Assembly (NCBI GenBank): GCA_046351215.1
Contig: JAXLYX010000025.1
Span: 1 to 62,248 of the forward strand
Length of the DNA: 62,248 nt
Source of the DNA: JAXLYX01 sp046351215
GTDB taxonomy: Bacteria > Myxococcota_A > Polyangia > Polyangiales > Houyiibacteriaceae
Direction: 5' to 3'
The position numbers and the translations under genes were made by a program. The stretch's first letter is position 1; the number at the start of each line of letters is the position of its first letter. The notes beneath the pieces were generated by a model that searched no databases, was not told where the DNA came from, and was given only the letters and a program-made list of their open reading frames with translations. Positions 51,701-59,219 of this stretch are shown piece by piece.

Positions 51701-54439
51701 CGCGGACGAACCCGTCGTCACGGTCCCCGAGACAGTCGACATCCCGATCATCACGACGTCCTCCGCCGCGACCCACTCGTGGTGGTGGACGTCGAACGTG
51801 CGCTCGGCCGTGAGACGGTCGGAGCGATCGTAGCGGAGCACGACCGCGAGGTTGCCGTTGACGGCGAACTCGTACGTGCCGTCGGCGCGCGTCAGCACCT
51901 GGCCGTACTCGGGATGCTCGGGCGCCGAGATCGTCACGCCGGCGAGGGCGCCGCCGCCACGCTTCACGACCCGACCGGTGATCACGGCCACTTCGTCGGG
52001 GCGGAGGGCGCTGTCGGCCGCGCTCTGCACACGATTCGGACCCGAGTAGAGGAAGCCGAAGCGGTCGGCGAAGGTCGGATTCGTGCTCGGATCGATCGCG
52101 GGCGCGTTGGTGCGCGGATCCGGGATGGGGCTCGCCGTCTGGGTCTCGACCCACTTGCCGGGTCCGTCCACCGACTCGTTGCCCGCCGCGTCGAACGCCT
52201 GCACCGACACGAAGTACGAGGTGCCCGGCGAGAGATCGTGGATGGTGCCGTTCGTGGGCGTCGCAGGCAGCGAGGCATGGAGCACGTGATCCACGTACAC
52301 GTGGTAGCCGGCCACCCCTCGGTCGTCGCGCGCTCCGTCGAACGCGAGCTCGAGCGTCGTCGTCGGAGACGTCGACGACGGAGCCGCGTCGAAGGTGACC
52401 TCCGCCCAGCCAGGCGGGGTCTGGTCCGGACACACGTAGTCCTCGTCGATGCGGCCGTCGCAATCGTCGTCGATGTCGTTGCAGACCTCGTTCGACGGGA
52501 GGATCGGCGTGCACGTATCGACGAGCCCGCCTGCCTGGCAGGTGAGGGTGCCCGTGCTCACACACGCCCCCGGCGCCGCGCCTTGGGGCTGACAGGTCGT
52601 GGCCACCGGGACGTAGTCCTCGTCGGCGGCGCCGCTGCAGTCGTCGTCGACGCCGTTGCAGGTGGCGTCCGATGACGCGGGCGTCTGAGCCACGCAGCTG
52701 TTCACGGGCTGGCCGTTCTGGCAGACCATGGCGCCCGTGGAGACGCAGACGTTCGCGGGAGCTCCCGCGGGCTGACAGGAAGTCGCCGCCCCGACGTATC
52801 CGTCGTCGACGAGGCCGTTGCAGTTGTCGTCGACGCCGTTGCAGGTCGTATCCGACGACGACATCGTCGGCGGGACGCAGGAGTCCTCGAGCTTGCCACT
52901 CTTGCACTTCAGCTGGCCCTGCGCGACGCACGCGCCCGCGGCGGCGCCGCTCGGCTGACACGTCGTCGCCGTCGGCTGGTACTTGTCGTCCACGCCGCCG
53001 ACGCAGTCCTCGTCGATGCCGTTGCAGTTCGTGTCAGGCGTCGTGCTCGGAGCCTTCGGCGTGCAGGAGGTGTTCTCGACGCCGTTCACGCACGAGGTGG
53101 TCGCGGTGTTGTAGCAATAGCCCGTGCCGCACGAGACCGTGCGCGGGGCATACTGATTGTCGTTCGCTCCGTCGCAGTTCTGATCGCGACCGTCGCACTG
53201 GTTGTCGGTGGTCGGCGATCCCTGCGTGCAGGCGTACGACCAGACGTACGTGCTGCTGAGCTGCGCGTACGGGGCACACTGCCAGAACGCGTTGCGCCGA
53301 CACTCGCCCGTGCCGCACTGCGCCGGCGAGAGCGCCGGCGCCCCCGTCGCGGTGCTCGGGGTGGGCGCGGCGCTCCAGCGACCGCAGCCGCCGCAACACT
53401 CCGGCCACACGGCGCAACCCGGCTCCCACCACAGACACGAATACTGATTCCAGCCGCGCGATCCCCAGTTGGAGAGGACGGCGTTCATGTACAGCGAGTA
53501 GAACCCCGAGAAGCTCTGGAGCTGACTGGTCGTTCGCCCCGTCGCCGTCCCACACGTTCCCGCCTTCGTGCAGTCGTAGTAGACGCGCGTCAGCGAAGGC
53601 GCCGTGTTCACGTTGCCGTAGATTCCGGCCGTCCATCCGTTCAGCGGCGTCACGACGCCGAACGTATCGGTCCAGGTACCGCCACTCACCGAGCCCGCGA
53701 TCACGCCGAGCGGCCAGGCGGACGTGTTGAGCGTGACCTGATCGGCGATGCCGAGGTTGAGGTACCCGCCCGTCGTCGAGCCGAAGAACGCACCGACGGT
53801 GTTGCCGGCGACGACGGCTCCGTTCACCGTGACCTGGTAGAGGTTCGCATTCGTCGCCGTGCCGGCGACGATGCCCGCCGCCGAAGCACCCCAGACGAAA
53901 GCTTGCTCGATGCGCACCTCCTGGAGCACCGCGCCGGACATCGCGTAGAAGAGACCGACGTTCGTCGTGGACGACCGAGCGATGTAGAGGTTGCGGATGA
54001 CGTGCTGGTTTCCGTAGAGCCTGCCGGTGAACGGCTTCTTGCTCTTCAAACCAATCGGGCGGAAGCCATAGCCGTCACCGACGTCGTGGCCCGAGCACGC
54101 GATGTCGCCCGTCAGGTAGTACTGCGCCGCCAGGTTGTTCTCCATCGCCTGGAGCTGCGCGCACGTCGAGATCGGCGTTCCCGTCGTCACGAGCGCCGAG
54201 GTCGATGAGCCCACGTGCTCCTCCTCGGCTCCCGACTCCGGGACCGGAGCGACCGAGCTCGCGTCGTGGGCCGCGAGGCCCGAGTCCGCGCTCCCGCCGT
54301 CGGCCGAGTGCCGGAGATTGGCCTCCACCGATGCGTCCGAATCCCCGTACGGATGGGATCCATGACTGCAGCTCCAGGTAAGGACCGAAAGGACGGAAAG
54401 AGAAACAGCCAGCCCGAGACGGACAGCAACGTTGGACAT
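45788..54439 (-). CDS. Giant RHS/YD-repeat lipoprotein with MopE-like and GLUG-like modules
   Basis: About 2,883 residues. A signal peptide ends in a lipobox (LTWSC, Cys24), so the protein is surface-exposed. Modules follow in order: GLUG-like repeats (CAQLQAMENNLAAQYYLTGDI), five Cys/Asp-rich MopE-like calcium motifs of the form CNGVDDNCNGLVDDGY (gene positions about 52430-53205), an FN3-like domain, carboxypeptidase-regulatory-like strands, NHL-like blades and long YD repeats. The RHS core ends in VYAYVGGDPVNDIDPTGL at about 46249. The tip (45788-46248, about 153 residues) is Gly/Ala-rich and hydrophobic, with no recognised toxin motif. Decayed copies of parts of this gene lie downstream. 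Confidence 0.93.
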   Translation of the reverse strand: MSNVAVRLGLAVSLSVLSVLTWSCSHGSHPYGDSDASVEANLRHSADGGSADSGLAAHDASSVAPVPESGAEEEHVGSSTSALVTTGTPISTCAQLQAMENNLAAQYYLTGDIACSGHDVGDGYGFRPIGLKSKKPFTGRLYGNQHVIRNLYIARSSTTNVGLFYAMSGAVLQEVRIEQAFVWGASAAGIVAGTATNANLYQVTVNGAVVAGNTVGAFFGSTTGGYLNLGIADQVTLNTSAWPLGVIAGSVSGGTWTDTFGVVTPLNGWTAGIYGNVNTAPSLTRVYYDCTKAGTCGTATGRTTSQLQSFSGFYSLYMNAVLSNWGSRGWNQYSCLWWEPGCAVWPECCGGCGRWSAAPTPSTATGAPALSPAQCGTGECRRNAFWQCAPYAQLSSTYVWSYACTQGSPTTDNQCDGRDQNCDGANDNQYAPRTVSCGTGYCYNTATTSCVNGVENTSCTPKAPSTTPDTNCNGIDEDCVGGVDDKYQPTATTCQPSGAAAGACVAQGQLKCKSGKLEDSCVPPTMSSSDTTCNGVDDNCNGLVDDGYVGAATSCQPAGAPANVCVSTGAMVCQNGQPVNSCVAQTPASSDATCNGVDDDCSGAADEDYVPVATTCQPQGAAPGACVSTGTLTCQAGGLVDTCTPILPSNEVCNDIDDDCDGRIDEDYVCPDQTPPGWAEVTFDAAPSSTSPTTTLELAFDGARDDRGVAGYHVYVDHVLHASLPATPTNGTIHDLSPGTSYFVSVQAFDAAGNESVDGPGKWVETQTASPIPDPRTNAPAIDPSTNPTFADRFGFLYSGPNRVQSAADSALRPDEVAVITGRVVKRGGGALAGVTISAPEHPEYGQVLTRADGTYEFAVNGNLAVVLRYDRSDRLTAERTFDVHHHEWVAAEDVVMIGMSTVSGTVTTGSSAPQWVQSGTESDGDGSRHATIAFPPATTAQAVLPNGTRQSLGSLTVRATEYTVGDDGRNALPGSMPDRIGIQYAAEFTVDEARALNATSVEFSQPVDVYLDGAFLGFPVGAVVPVGSYDSTLHAWVGAPDGTVIKILAITNGVAMIDVNGDGVADSDADCEARGLSVADRTNLAQSSSGRSVGDVLVHFEASHFTPYDLNWLEGKPCPDGEECNPPTGTEDSSTQLSCDEGGNPTGNGSILDCNLRSLSEQLPVEGTDVALRYNSSHTPSYRAAYRVRFPVQHKVTPSAAYRFTTTTVIVAGQKTGWSHGMPESADLATGLYPGLELVGDMYYRSFEWDGKDAYGRPVTGPTEALITTCKWFKPETLVAMVGGSGTGRRTTFGGMVYDGQLLHGDLRQVSIFPICSSSRVMLGSRDATQTGLLGLDVEGLGRFDASTHMITYPEGWDQLADDMQATREVGGGTTQKATDVAALSAQLSNGSSYAFAADGSLYLLTGDGLYRTVGGTGVAGSLHRLIPQAYNGGGTWTQTTTLANARISQNPIAVVALRDGRVVWAEVGGTPFASFLRVYDPSRNEVRLLGGNPSDNGSGNWAGETDASVGDGGPVAQARFSGHLRLFATDDGTIFVWDLDQGRLRQISTSGIIQTVVGGPNAPALVGGAPARAGGFAKLAVSLEGRILATANSGHVYELYRSSTWKRLTGGRDAAHPDVCTQYGDPRPVEGQLLSSTCFWGSEEIAYGDNGRFVIGAQGVLYQIDEAGVVHRIAGDSTSPDQFVGNLEGKNLDRTYVKTNLVWTNLTIAVGPDQGLYTMRQGSSGAVLNRISLRRVVNGETTIPRGNRLEVYSSSGQHLRTLDATTGRILRSFSYTTDGKLASITDPSGTTTITRPSGSVVQLQGPFGHMTTLTDTNGDGWVDTLVRGRGSIQRTSSFGYVSGTNLLETLVDPDGIAHAHEYDVATGFILRDRRLTGVGGTTVYEKRLETQGVQFGTQPATTCAVTDPDPSCDLVSQSTVRTATATVSYVSNGRTTQRITRRHEGGTIERTDVAPDGTSTTTWHAPFQAHKTRSSDGTVTIVRELPHPVYGWQARYPGKITTILPSGASIVVQQRIVGTAASDGLPQTLTSRTNIGGTLNTDGITFSGGRTWTSTFDRTARTVVTTSPEGRTTTTTFDASWRPITQASPGLDSVTTTYDGHDRVTSIGDGTRTTSFDFTEAYTGASGTVSLADVGALRRVTRADGSLVRYELDDLGRTIGIRAGVTAQTPEAGQVIGLGYDALDRTTSVTPPERSSHGFVIDEWGGVGSYVPPAVSGVAHPETATVRGGDGEVVRTELPYQSGSAPTNTAAYDPTTGRFTSPYVTVDGRSGSFVPRYDSVGRIDRWTTPEGNSVTIGFDGARVKSSTWAGAVAGSVTYGYTDTRLTSLTLAGGTGASTVVNIGYDNDDQLTSVGTSANPMTIYRTPNAMGANDPLPTDSMTANNGLLRGTSIGSVRSSMRWITRGLPSAEATTWNDGTARRYGFDYQYDDLGRISTRNTYEDSTSPTHADVYGYDAYGRLQSVTRDGVEVEHYGYDANGNRTSATVLGRASVTAEQVVVDAQDRMLQYGGVSYTYNPLGQRQTRSESGATTSYTYDALGNLLAVDLPGGTTNELTYVVDAAGRRIARKKNGTLDRAWLYQNGLEPVAELDGTGAITAVFVYGTKPHVPDLVIRGGVTYRVITDHLGSVRRLVNTSNGAVAQAFEYDAWGRITSSSCNGVASCEDLQPFRYAGGLYDRDTGLTRFGARDYDAEIGRWTAKDPIGFEGGDSNVYAYVGGDPVNDIDPTGLKCSYWQRVLRNFRETNELIPGKLAPPLTGLITGKALAEFLGIPSYGGVIVRAGQTAFAFGETAANAYGGLGAVAAASAEGGAVGAVAAVGAGGGPLAVAGLGAAHLFANFLLAGAAFESGVFVGSMLAAALPFGPNGWGSSASDGECDGTCGS

Positions 54440-54540
54440 CGAACGCTCCGGTACGGAAATCGGCGGAGCGGTGGCATCGCCCGTCGGTCGACGCCCGACA
54501 TTCGGCGCTAGAACGCGCGCTTTCCATACATGGCGTACGA

Positions 54541-54559
54541 GTTCCGTTCCGAACGGAAC
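54541..54559. promoter_or_regulatory. 19-bp palindrome upstream of the RHS gene
   Basis: GTTCCGTTCCGAACGGAAC is a perfect 9-bp inverted repeat around one base, 102 bp before the RHS ATG and 40 bp after the alpha/beta hydrolase stop. It is either an operator for RHS expression or a tight hairpin after the hydrolase; no U-tract follows. Confidence 0.42.
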
Positions 54560-54598
54560 GGAGCTACCCCTCACGGCGTACGCGGGCTGGCCTCGCCC

Positions 54599-55777
54599 CT
54601 ACCGACTCCGCACCGAGAGCCAATCCGCGATCGGCCTCCAGCTCGCCCCCGGAGCCTTGCTGCCGCCGAGGATCCCGAGGTGCCCACCCGGCACGCGGAT
54701 CGCCGTCACGTCGCGGCTCCCCACGAGCTCGAGGATGCGCTCGGTGCACGCGGGCGCGACGATCGTGTCCTCGGTGCCGGCGACGAGGAAGAGGCTCGCC
54801 TTCACGTCGGAGATCGCGCCGCGGCGGGTCGGCATCGGCAGGCGCCCCTTCGCGAGGCAGTTGTCGACGACGAGGAACTGCACGATGTCCTGCACGACGC
54901 CGCCGGGATACGCGGTCATGTCGTCGAGGAAGGCCGAGTGCGTCGCGTGGAGCTCGAGGTGCTCGGCGTCGTCGCGCTTCCGGACCAGCTCGAGGTAGCT
55001 CTGCAGCGTCGCCGTCGGCGAGAGCAGCTTGAAGCCGAGGCTGTTCGCCCAACCCGGCGAGCGGACGAGCGAGCGGGGCGTGCGATGGATGCCGAGCCCC
55101 GTCGTCTCCTTCACGAAGCGCGCGGGCTTCGAGAGGCGCCGGTACTGTTTCCCGAGCGCGCCGTTCGCGTGGTAGTCGCAGGGCGCCCCGACGAGGACGA
55201 GGTTCCGCACGTCCGGATCGCCGAGCGCCGTGTGCGAGAGGCTGAAGAGGCCTCCGAAGCTCCAGCCGTGCAGCGAGAGCGTGCGCGTGCCCGCGTGCCG
55301 ACGCACCGCCTCGAGCGCCCGCGGCAGCTTGTCCGCGAAGAAATCGTGGAGGTGCAACGAATCGTGCCGGGGCTCCGGGCGCCCCCAGTCGACGAGGTAC
55401 ACGCGGAAGCCGCGCGCGAGCAGGTAGCGGACGAGGCTGCGGTCGGGGAAGAAGTCGTAGATCCCCATGTTCACCGCGAGCGGCGCGACGAGCACGAGCG
55501 GGACCGCGAAGGGCTCGCGCTCGACCTCGATCGTCTCGCCGTCGAGCTCGATCGTCGCCTCCTGGAGCGGCGGGTAGGCCCGGACGCGGGTGATGTCGTC
55601 GTGGAAGATCTCGACGTAGGGCGTGAGCTCCGAGAGCACGCGCGTCTCGCGGCGGAGGAGCCGCTTGCGCCGGGCCGGCCTCGGCGGCGCATGGGGCTCG
55701 GGAGGCACCCGGGTCTCCGGGCGCGCGACGGAAGGAGAGGGGGCGTGGGCCACCTTCGGGCGATCGATCGTCTCCAT
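54599..55777 (-). CDS. PHA-synthase-like alpha/beta hydrolase with Ser nucleophile
   Basis: A 392-residue protein with a Pro/Arg-rich N-terminus (1-45). The core resembles PhaC: PLVLVAPLAVNMGIYDFFPDRSLVRYLLARGFRVYLVDWGRP. The nucleophile elbow is HGWSFGG with Ser173, where polyhydroxyalkanoate synthases have Cys, so it should hydrolyse or transfer acyl groups rather than polymerise. Asp in VAGTEDTIVAP and His in PGGHLGILGG complete the triad. It has its own promoter with a TTGAC/GTCAA inverted repeat and sits next to the BVMO operon, so it may process the ester made by that enzyme. Confidence 0.86.
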   Translation of the reverse strand: METIDRPKVAHAPSPSVARPETRVPPEPHAPPRPARRKRLLRRETRVLSELTPYVEIFHDDITRVRAYPPLQEATIELDGETIEVEREPFAVPLVLVAPLAVNMGIYDFFPDRSLVRYLLARGFRVYLVDWGRPEPRHDSLHLHDFFADKLPRALEAVRRHAGTRTLSLHGWSFGGLFSLSHTALGDPDVRNLVLVGAPCDYHANGALGKQYRRLSKPARFVKETTGLGIHRTPRSLVRSPGWANSLGFKLLSPTATLQSYLELVRKRDDAEHLELHATHSAFLDDMTAYPGGVVQDIVQFLVVDNCLAKGRLPMPTRRGAISDVKASLFLVAGTEDTIVAPACTERILELVGSRDVTAIRVPGGHLGILGGSKAPGASWRPIADWLSVRSR

Positions 55778-55789
55778 GGGGCGATCCCG

Positions 55790-55819
55790 ATTGGAGGGCC
55801 CAATTGACCCGAAGTCAAT
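55790..55819 (-). promoter_or_regulatory. Hydrolase promoter with TTGAC-N5-GTCAA operator
   Basis: On the minus strand, TTGACT (55813-55818) and TCCAAT (55790-55795) are 17 bp apart. The -35 lies inside an inverted repeat ATTGAC-N5-GTCAAT (55803-55819), typical of TetR-type operators. The same 15-bp string with two changes (ATTGACTYCGGKTCA) recurs at the promoter of the SDR-BVMO operon. Confidence 0.55.
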
Positions 55820-55838
55820 GACCCGGGAGGCGCAATCC

Positions 55839-57296
55839 CTAGGGCCCGCCCACCTCGTAGGCTTCGAGGTCGATGTCCCGCAGGAGCCGCCTCATCTCGT
55901 GCGTGCTCCACGGGAAGCCGATGCTGTTCTTCCCGTTCGCGTCCAGGTAGTAGCTGCTGCAACCGCCCGTGTTCCAGACCGTGCCCGCGAGGTCGCGCTG
56001 CACCTCGCGGTTGTAGGCGGTCTGGACCGCGCGCTTCACCTCGAGGCGGCGGAGGCCCTTCGCGCGCATCGCCGAGAGCGCCGAGAGGATGTAGTCGAGC
56101 TGGGCCTCGATGACGACGAAGGCCGAGTTGTGGCCGATCGCGAGGTTCGGGCCGAGCACGAGGAAGAGGTTCGGGAAGCCCGCGATCGTCGTGCCGCGGT
56201 AGGCCTCGGGGCTCCCGGCCCAGACCGAGGCGAGCGACCGACCGTCGCCGCGATGCACCGTCTCCGCGATCGGCGGATCGGAGACGTGGAAGCCCGTGCC
56301 GAGGACGATCGTGTCGACCTCGCGCTCGCTCCCGTCGCTGCCGACGACGACGCGGCCCCGCACCTCGCGCACGCCCGTCGCGAGGAGCTCGACGTTCGGC
56401 TTCGCGACGGCGGGGTAGTAGTCGTTCGAGAGGAGCACGCGCTTGCAGCCGAGCACGTAGTCCGGCTCGAGCTTCTTCCGCTTCTCCGCGTCCGGCACCT
56501 GACGGCGCAGATGCGCTCGCGCGAGCGCCTCGGCGCGCTCGAGCCATTCCGGATTCCGGAAGCCGTAGCCGAGGGTCTCGAAGCCCTCGTAGAGCGCGAA
56601 GCGGAACGCGTCCTTCGCGAACGGGAGCCGCAGCAGGGACCGCGAGAGCCCCGGCATCTCGGCGTCGGGCTTCGGGAGGATCCACTGCGGCGTGCGCTGG
56701 TAGAGGTGGAGCCTCGAGACCAGAGGCTGGATCTCGGGCACGAATTGGATCGCCGAGGCGCCCGTGCCGATCACGGCGACGCGCTCGCCGCGAAGGTCGT
56801 GGGCGTGGTTCCAACGCGACGAGTGGAAGAGCGTGCCCGGGAACTCGGCGAGCCCCGGCAGGTCCGGGACGATCGGCTCGTGGAGGTAGCCCGCGCAGGA
56901 GATCAGGATGCGCGCCCGATGCGTCGCCTTCGGCGTGCGCACGATCCAGCGGAGCTCCGCCTCGTCCCAGCGCGCGTCCTCGGCGGGCTCGCCGAAGAGG
57001 ACGTGCCGCACGACGTCGAAGCGACGCGCGACGTCCTCCACGTACGCGAGGATCTCGGGCTGCGCGGCGAAGACGCGGCTCCAATCCGGCTTCTGCGCGA
57101 ACGAATAGCTGTAGATCGCCGAGGGCACGTCGCAGGCGCAGCCCGGGTAGGTGTTGTCGCGCCAGGTGCCGCCGAGCGACTCGGCCTTCTCGAGGATCGC
57201 GAAGTCGTGGAAGCCCGCCTCGCGCAGTCGGATCGCGGCCCCGATGCCGCTGATGCCGGCGCCGACGATCAGGATCTCGTGGTCGATCGGGCTCAT
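55839..57296 (-). CDS. Flavin-containing Baeyer-Villiger monooxygenase
   Basis: A 485-residue FAD/NADPH enzyme. The FAD loop is IVGAGISGIGAAIRL at the N-terminus; the BVMO fingerprint FPGTLFHSSRWNH (FxGxxxHxxxW) is intact; the NADPH loop is VIGTGASAIQFVPEI. A C-terminal ATGF-equivalent (VLGTGFHVS) is present. Substrates would be ketones, converted to esters or lactones. Its ATG overlaps the stop of the SDR gene (ATGA), so translation is coupled, and the SDR could supply ketone from an alcohol. The alpha/beta hydrolase downstream could cleave the ester product. Confidence 0.93.
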   Translation of the reverse strand: MSPIDHEILIVGAGISGIGAAIRLREAGFHDFAILEKAESLGGTWRDNTYPGCACDVPSAIYSYSFAQKPDWSRVFAAQPEILAYVEDVARRFDVVRHVLFGEPAEDARWDEAELRWIVRTPKATHRARILISCAGYLHEPIVPDLPGLAEFPGTLFHSSRWNHAHDLRGERVAVIGTGASAIQFVPEIQPLVSRLHLYQRTPQWILPKPDAEMPGLSRSLLRLPFAKDAFRFALYEGFETLGYGFRNPEWLERAEALARAHLRRQVPDAEKRKKLEPDYVLGCKRVLLSNDYYPAVAKPNVELLATGVREVRGRVVVGSDGSEREVDTIVLGTGFHVSDPPIAETVHRGDGRSLASVWAGSPEAYRGTTIAGFPNLFLVLGPNLAIGHNSAFVVIEAQLDYILSALSAMRAKGLRRLEVKRAVQTAYNREVQRDLAGTVWNTGGCSSYYLDANGKNSIGFPWSTHEMRRLLRDIDLEAYEVGGP

Positions 57297-58162
57297 GGCT
57301 TCCTCTTCGTGGAATCGGCGAGCGAGGCGATGCGGCGGTCGTAGCCGGCGCGCGCCGCGGGATCGATGCGCTCGAGCACCCGACGGTCGCCGATGGAGCG
57401 GCGGATGCCGCGGAGCAGCGCGTGCGGCGCCATGCCCTGCAGGGCGTTCAGCGAGTCGAGGTAGCGGGGCACCGCGACCTCGGGAAGTTTCTGCTGCAAG
57501 CAATCGACGACCGCCTGGGCGACGTCCTCGGGCGAGACGGTGGGGATGCCGCGCGCCGCGTTTTCCGTGCCCGAGGCGAGCTCGGTCGTGACCTTCGACG
57601 GATTGACGAGCGAGAAGTCGATGCCGGCGTCGCGGTACTCCTCGCGCAGCGTCTCCGTGAGGCCGACGACGGCGAACTTCGTCGCGCAGTAGACGGCGAG
57701 TCCCGGCACGGCGAGGCGCCCCGCCATCGAGGCGACGTTCACGACGTGGCCGCGCCCGCGCGCGATCATGCCGGGGAGCACGACCTTGCAGCCGTGGATC
57801 ACGCCGCGGAGGTTCACGTCGATCTGCGTGTCGCTGATCGCGTCCGATTCCTCGAGGAAGGGCCCGGCCGGCATGATGCCCGCGTTGTTCACGAGGACGT
57901 CGACGGGCCCGAGCGCGCGCTCCGCGCCCTCGATCCACGCGGCGAAGGAGGCCTTGTCCCGGACGTCGAGCCGCCTGCCGTGGTGTCCCCGGCCGAGCTC
58001 GGCCGCGGCCCGATGCGCGAGCGCCTCGTCGATGTCGCCGATCGCGACCTTCGCCCCGAGGGCGGCGAGCGCCTTCGCCGTCGCGAGGCCGATCCCCCGC
58101 CCGCTCCCCGTGATGGCGACCACCCGACCCCCGAGCCCCGTCTTCCCGCCTCGTCCCGCCAC
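57293..58162 (-). CDS. Short-chain dehydrogenase paired with the BVMO
   Basis: A 289-residue classical SDR: TGSGRGIGLATAKAL, NNAGIMPAGP, and YCATK as the YxxxK pair after VNVASMAG. A C-terminal extension from about residue 200 (QKLPEVAVPRYLDSLNALQGMAPHALLRGIRRSI) is like that of membrane-associated SDRs. I chose the GTG at 58162 (RBS GGAGGGGG 7 nt upstream) because the longer frame to 58237 would contain the operator palindrome and a Gly-rich lead. First gene of the operon with the BVMO, so oxidation of an alcohol to the ketone is likely. Confidence 0.9.
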   Translation of the reverse strand: MAGRGGKTGLGGRVVAITGSGRGIGLATAKALAALGAKVAIGDIDEALAHRAAAELGRGHHGRRLDVRDKASFAAWIEGAERALGPVDVLVNNAGIMPAGPFLEESDAISDTQIDVNLRGVIHGCKVVLPGMIARGRGHVVNVASMAGRLAVPGLAVYCATKFAVVGLTETLREEYRDAGIDFSLVNPSKVTTELASGTENAARGIPTVSPEDVAQAVVDCLQQKLPEVAVPRYLDSLNALQGMAPHALLRGIRRSIGDRRVLERIDPAARAGYDRRIASLADSTKRKP

Positions 58163-58207
58163 GGCCAAGCCCCCTCCCGCGCCTCCGCCGGGGCCAGCCC
58201 CCACAAC

Positions 58208-58254
58208 AGAATGACGCGTCATTCTTGGATAGGCCACTCCTGAACCGGAGTCAA
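58208..58254 (-). promoter_or_regulatory. Promoter and operator of the SDR-BVMO operon
   Basis: On the minus strand, TTGACT (58249-58254), a 17-bp spacer and TATCCA (58226-58231) form a good sigma-70-like promoter. Directly after the -10 is a perfect 18-bp palindrome, AGAATGACGCGTCATTCT (58208-58225), over the expected transcription start, typical of a TetR-family operator. The -35 lies in ATTGACTCCGGTTCA, shared with the hydrolase promoter at 55803-55819. No regulator gene lies nearby. Confidence 0.65.
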
Positions 58255-58268
58255 TAGGGGGGCGCCGC

Positions 58269-59147
58269 TCAGACCGACTCGCCCAGGAACTCCTCGAGCC
58301 TCATCCGATGCCTCTCCGCGTCGCGGCGGCCCAGCTCGATGGTCTCGTCGATCGGTGCGTTCTCCCGGTAGTCCCAGCGATGGGCCGGCACGGGCTCGGT
58401 CGGCGCGAGGTAGAGCCTGCGCCCGCGCCGGCCGGTCGCGCTCGGGGGGTACGGCCGCGTGAGCAGGACGAGCGTCCGACGCACGCCCTCCTCGTCGTCG
58501 AGGACGAAGGCGGGCGCGTTGTCGACCAGGCTGCCGTCGAGGAGGCTCTTGCCCGCGTGACGCCCCGGCTTCGTGATCGGGGGCGAGGCGGACGAGGCGA
58601 GCACGAGGTCGATGAGCTCGTCGAGCGACGCGCACTCGCGGGCGTCGTGCACGTGCGCACGGAAGCCGAGCCTCGGGGCGAGCGTCGGATGGAGCACCGT
58701 CGGACGCGCGAGCTTCTCGAGCTGGTAGGCCGCGAGCCCGGCGGCGACGCCGAGCGCCCCCCCGAGCCTCGCGGGCGGCTCGGCCGCGAGGATGCGGATC
58801 GGGTACGGACGGCTCCGGAGGTGCTCGAGGCCGCTCTCGCCGATCGCCTCGCGGAGCGTCGTCCGGTAGACGTTCTCGTGCGGGAGCGGACGCTCGCCGC
58901 GGAGGAGGCGCGTCGCATCGAAATTCTTCGCGATGCCGCGGCGGTACTTCGCGAACGTCGAGCGCCCGGCTTCGATGCGATCGCTCGCCAGGAAGACGGC
59001 CGCGGCCGCGCCGGCCGAGCAGGCGGAGATCGCGCGCACGCGGGGCATCACGTCCTCGCCGAGCACCTCGAGGAGGCCGAGCTGCCAGAAAGCGCGATTG
59101 CCTCCGCCCGCGAGGCAGAGACCGAGATCGGGACGGGTCGTCGACAT
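58269..59147 (-). CDS. Patatin-like phospholipase
   Basis: A 292-residue serine hydrolase. The oxyanion motif is CLAGGGNRAFWQLG at the N-terminus, the nucleophile is Ser in SACSAGAAAA (usual GxSxG with the first Gly replaced by Ala), and the catalytic Asp is in DGSLVDNAP. No signal peptide, so it acts in the cytosol or at the inner leaflet, releasing fatty acids from phospholipids or other esters. A TATCGA hexamer lies 6 nt before the ATG. It sits between the SDR-BVMO operon and another SDR, in a lipid-turnover neighbourhood. Confidence 0.9.
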   Translation of the reverse strand: MSTTRPDLGLCLAGGGNRAFWQLGLLEVLGEDVMPRVRAISACSAGAAAAVFLASDRIEAGRSTFAKYRRGIAKNFDATRLLRGERPLPHENVYRTTLREAIGESGLEHLRSRPYPIRILAAEPPARLGGALGVAAGLAAYQLEKLARPTVLHPTLAPRLGFRAHVHDARECASLDELIDLVLASSASPPITKPGRHAGKSLLDGSLVDNAPAFVLDDEEGVRRTLVLLTRPYPPSATGRRGRRLYLAPTEPVPAHRWDYRENAPIDETIELGRRDAERHRMRLEEFLGESV

Positions 59148-59219
59148 CCAGGATCGATAGCAAACCGCGCCCGGCCCTGCAGCCTCGCGCTGCGGGGAGA
59201 GCCGTGCGATGAACCGCGC

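Noticed and set aside
47018..52675. Plus-strand open frame of 1,885 codons inside the RHS gene
   Set aside because: It is antisense to the RHS gene, has only Arg/Asp/Ala/Val-rich low-complexity sequence with no domain, and mirrors the third-position GC bias of the true gene.
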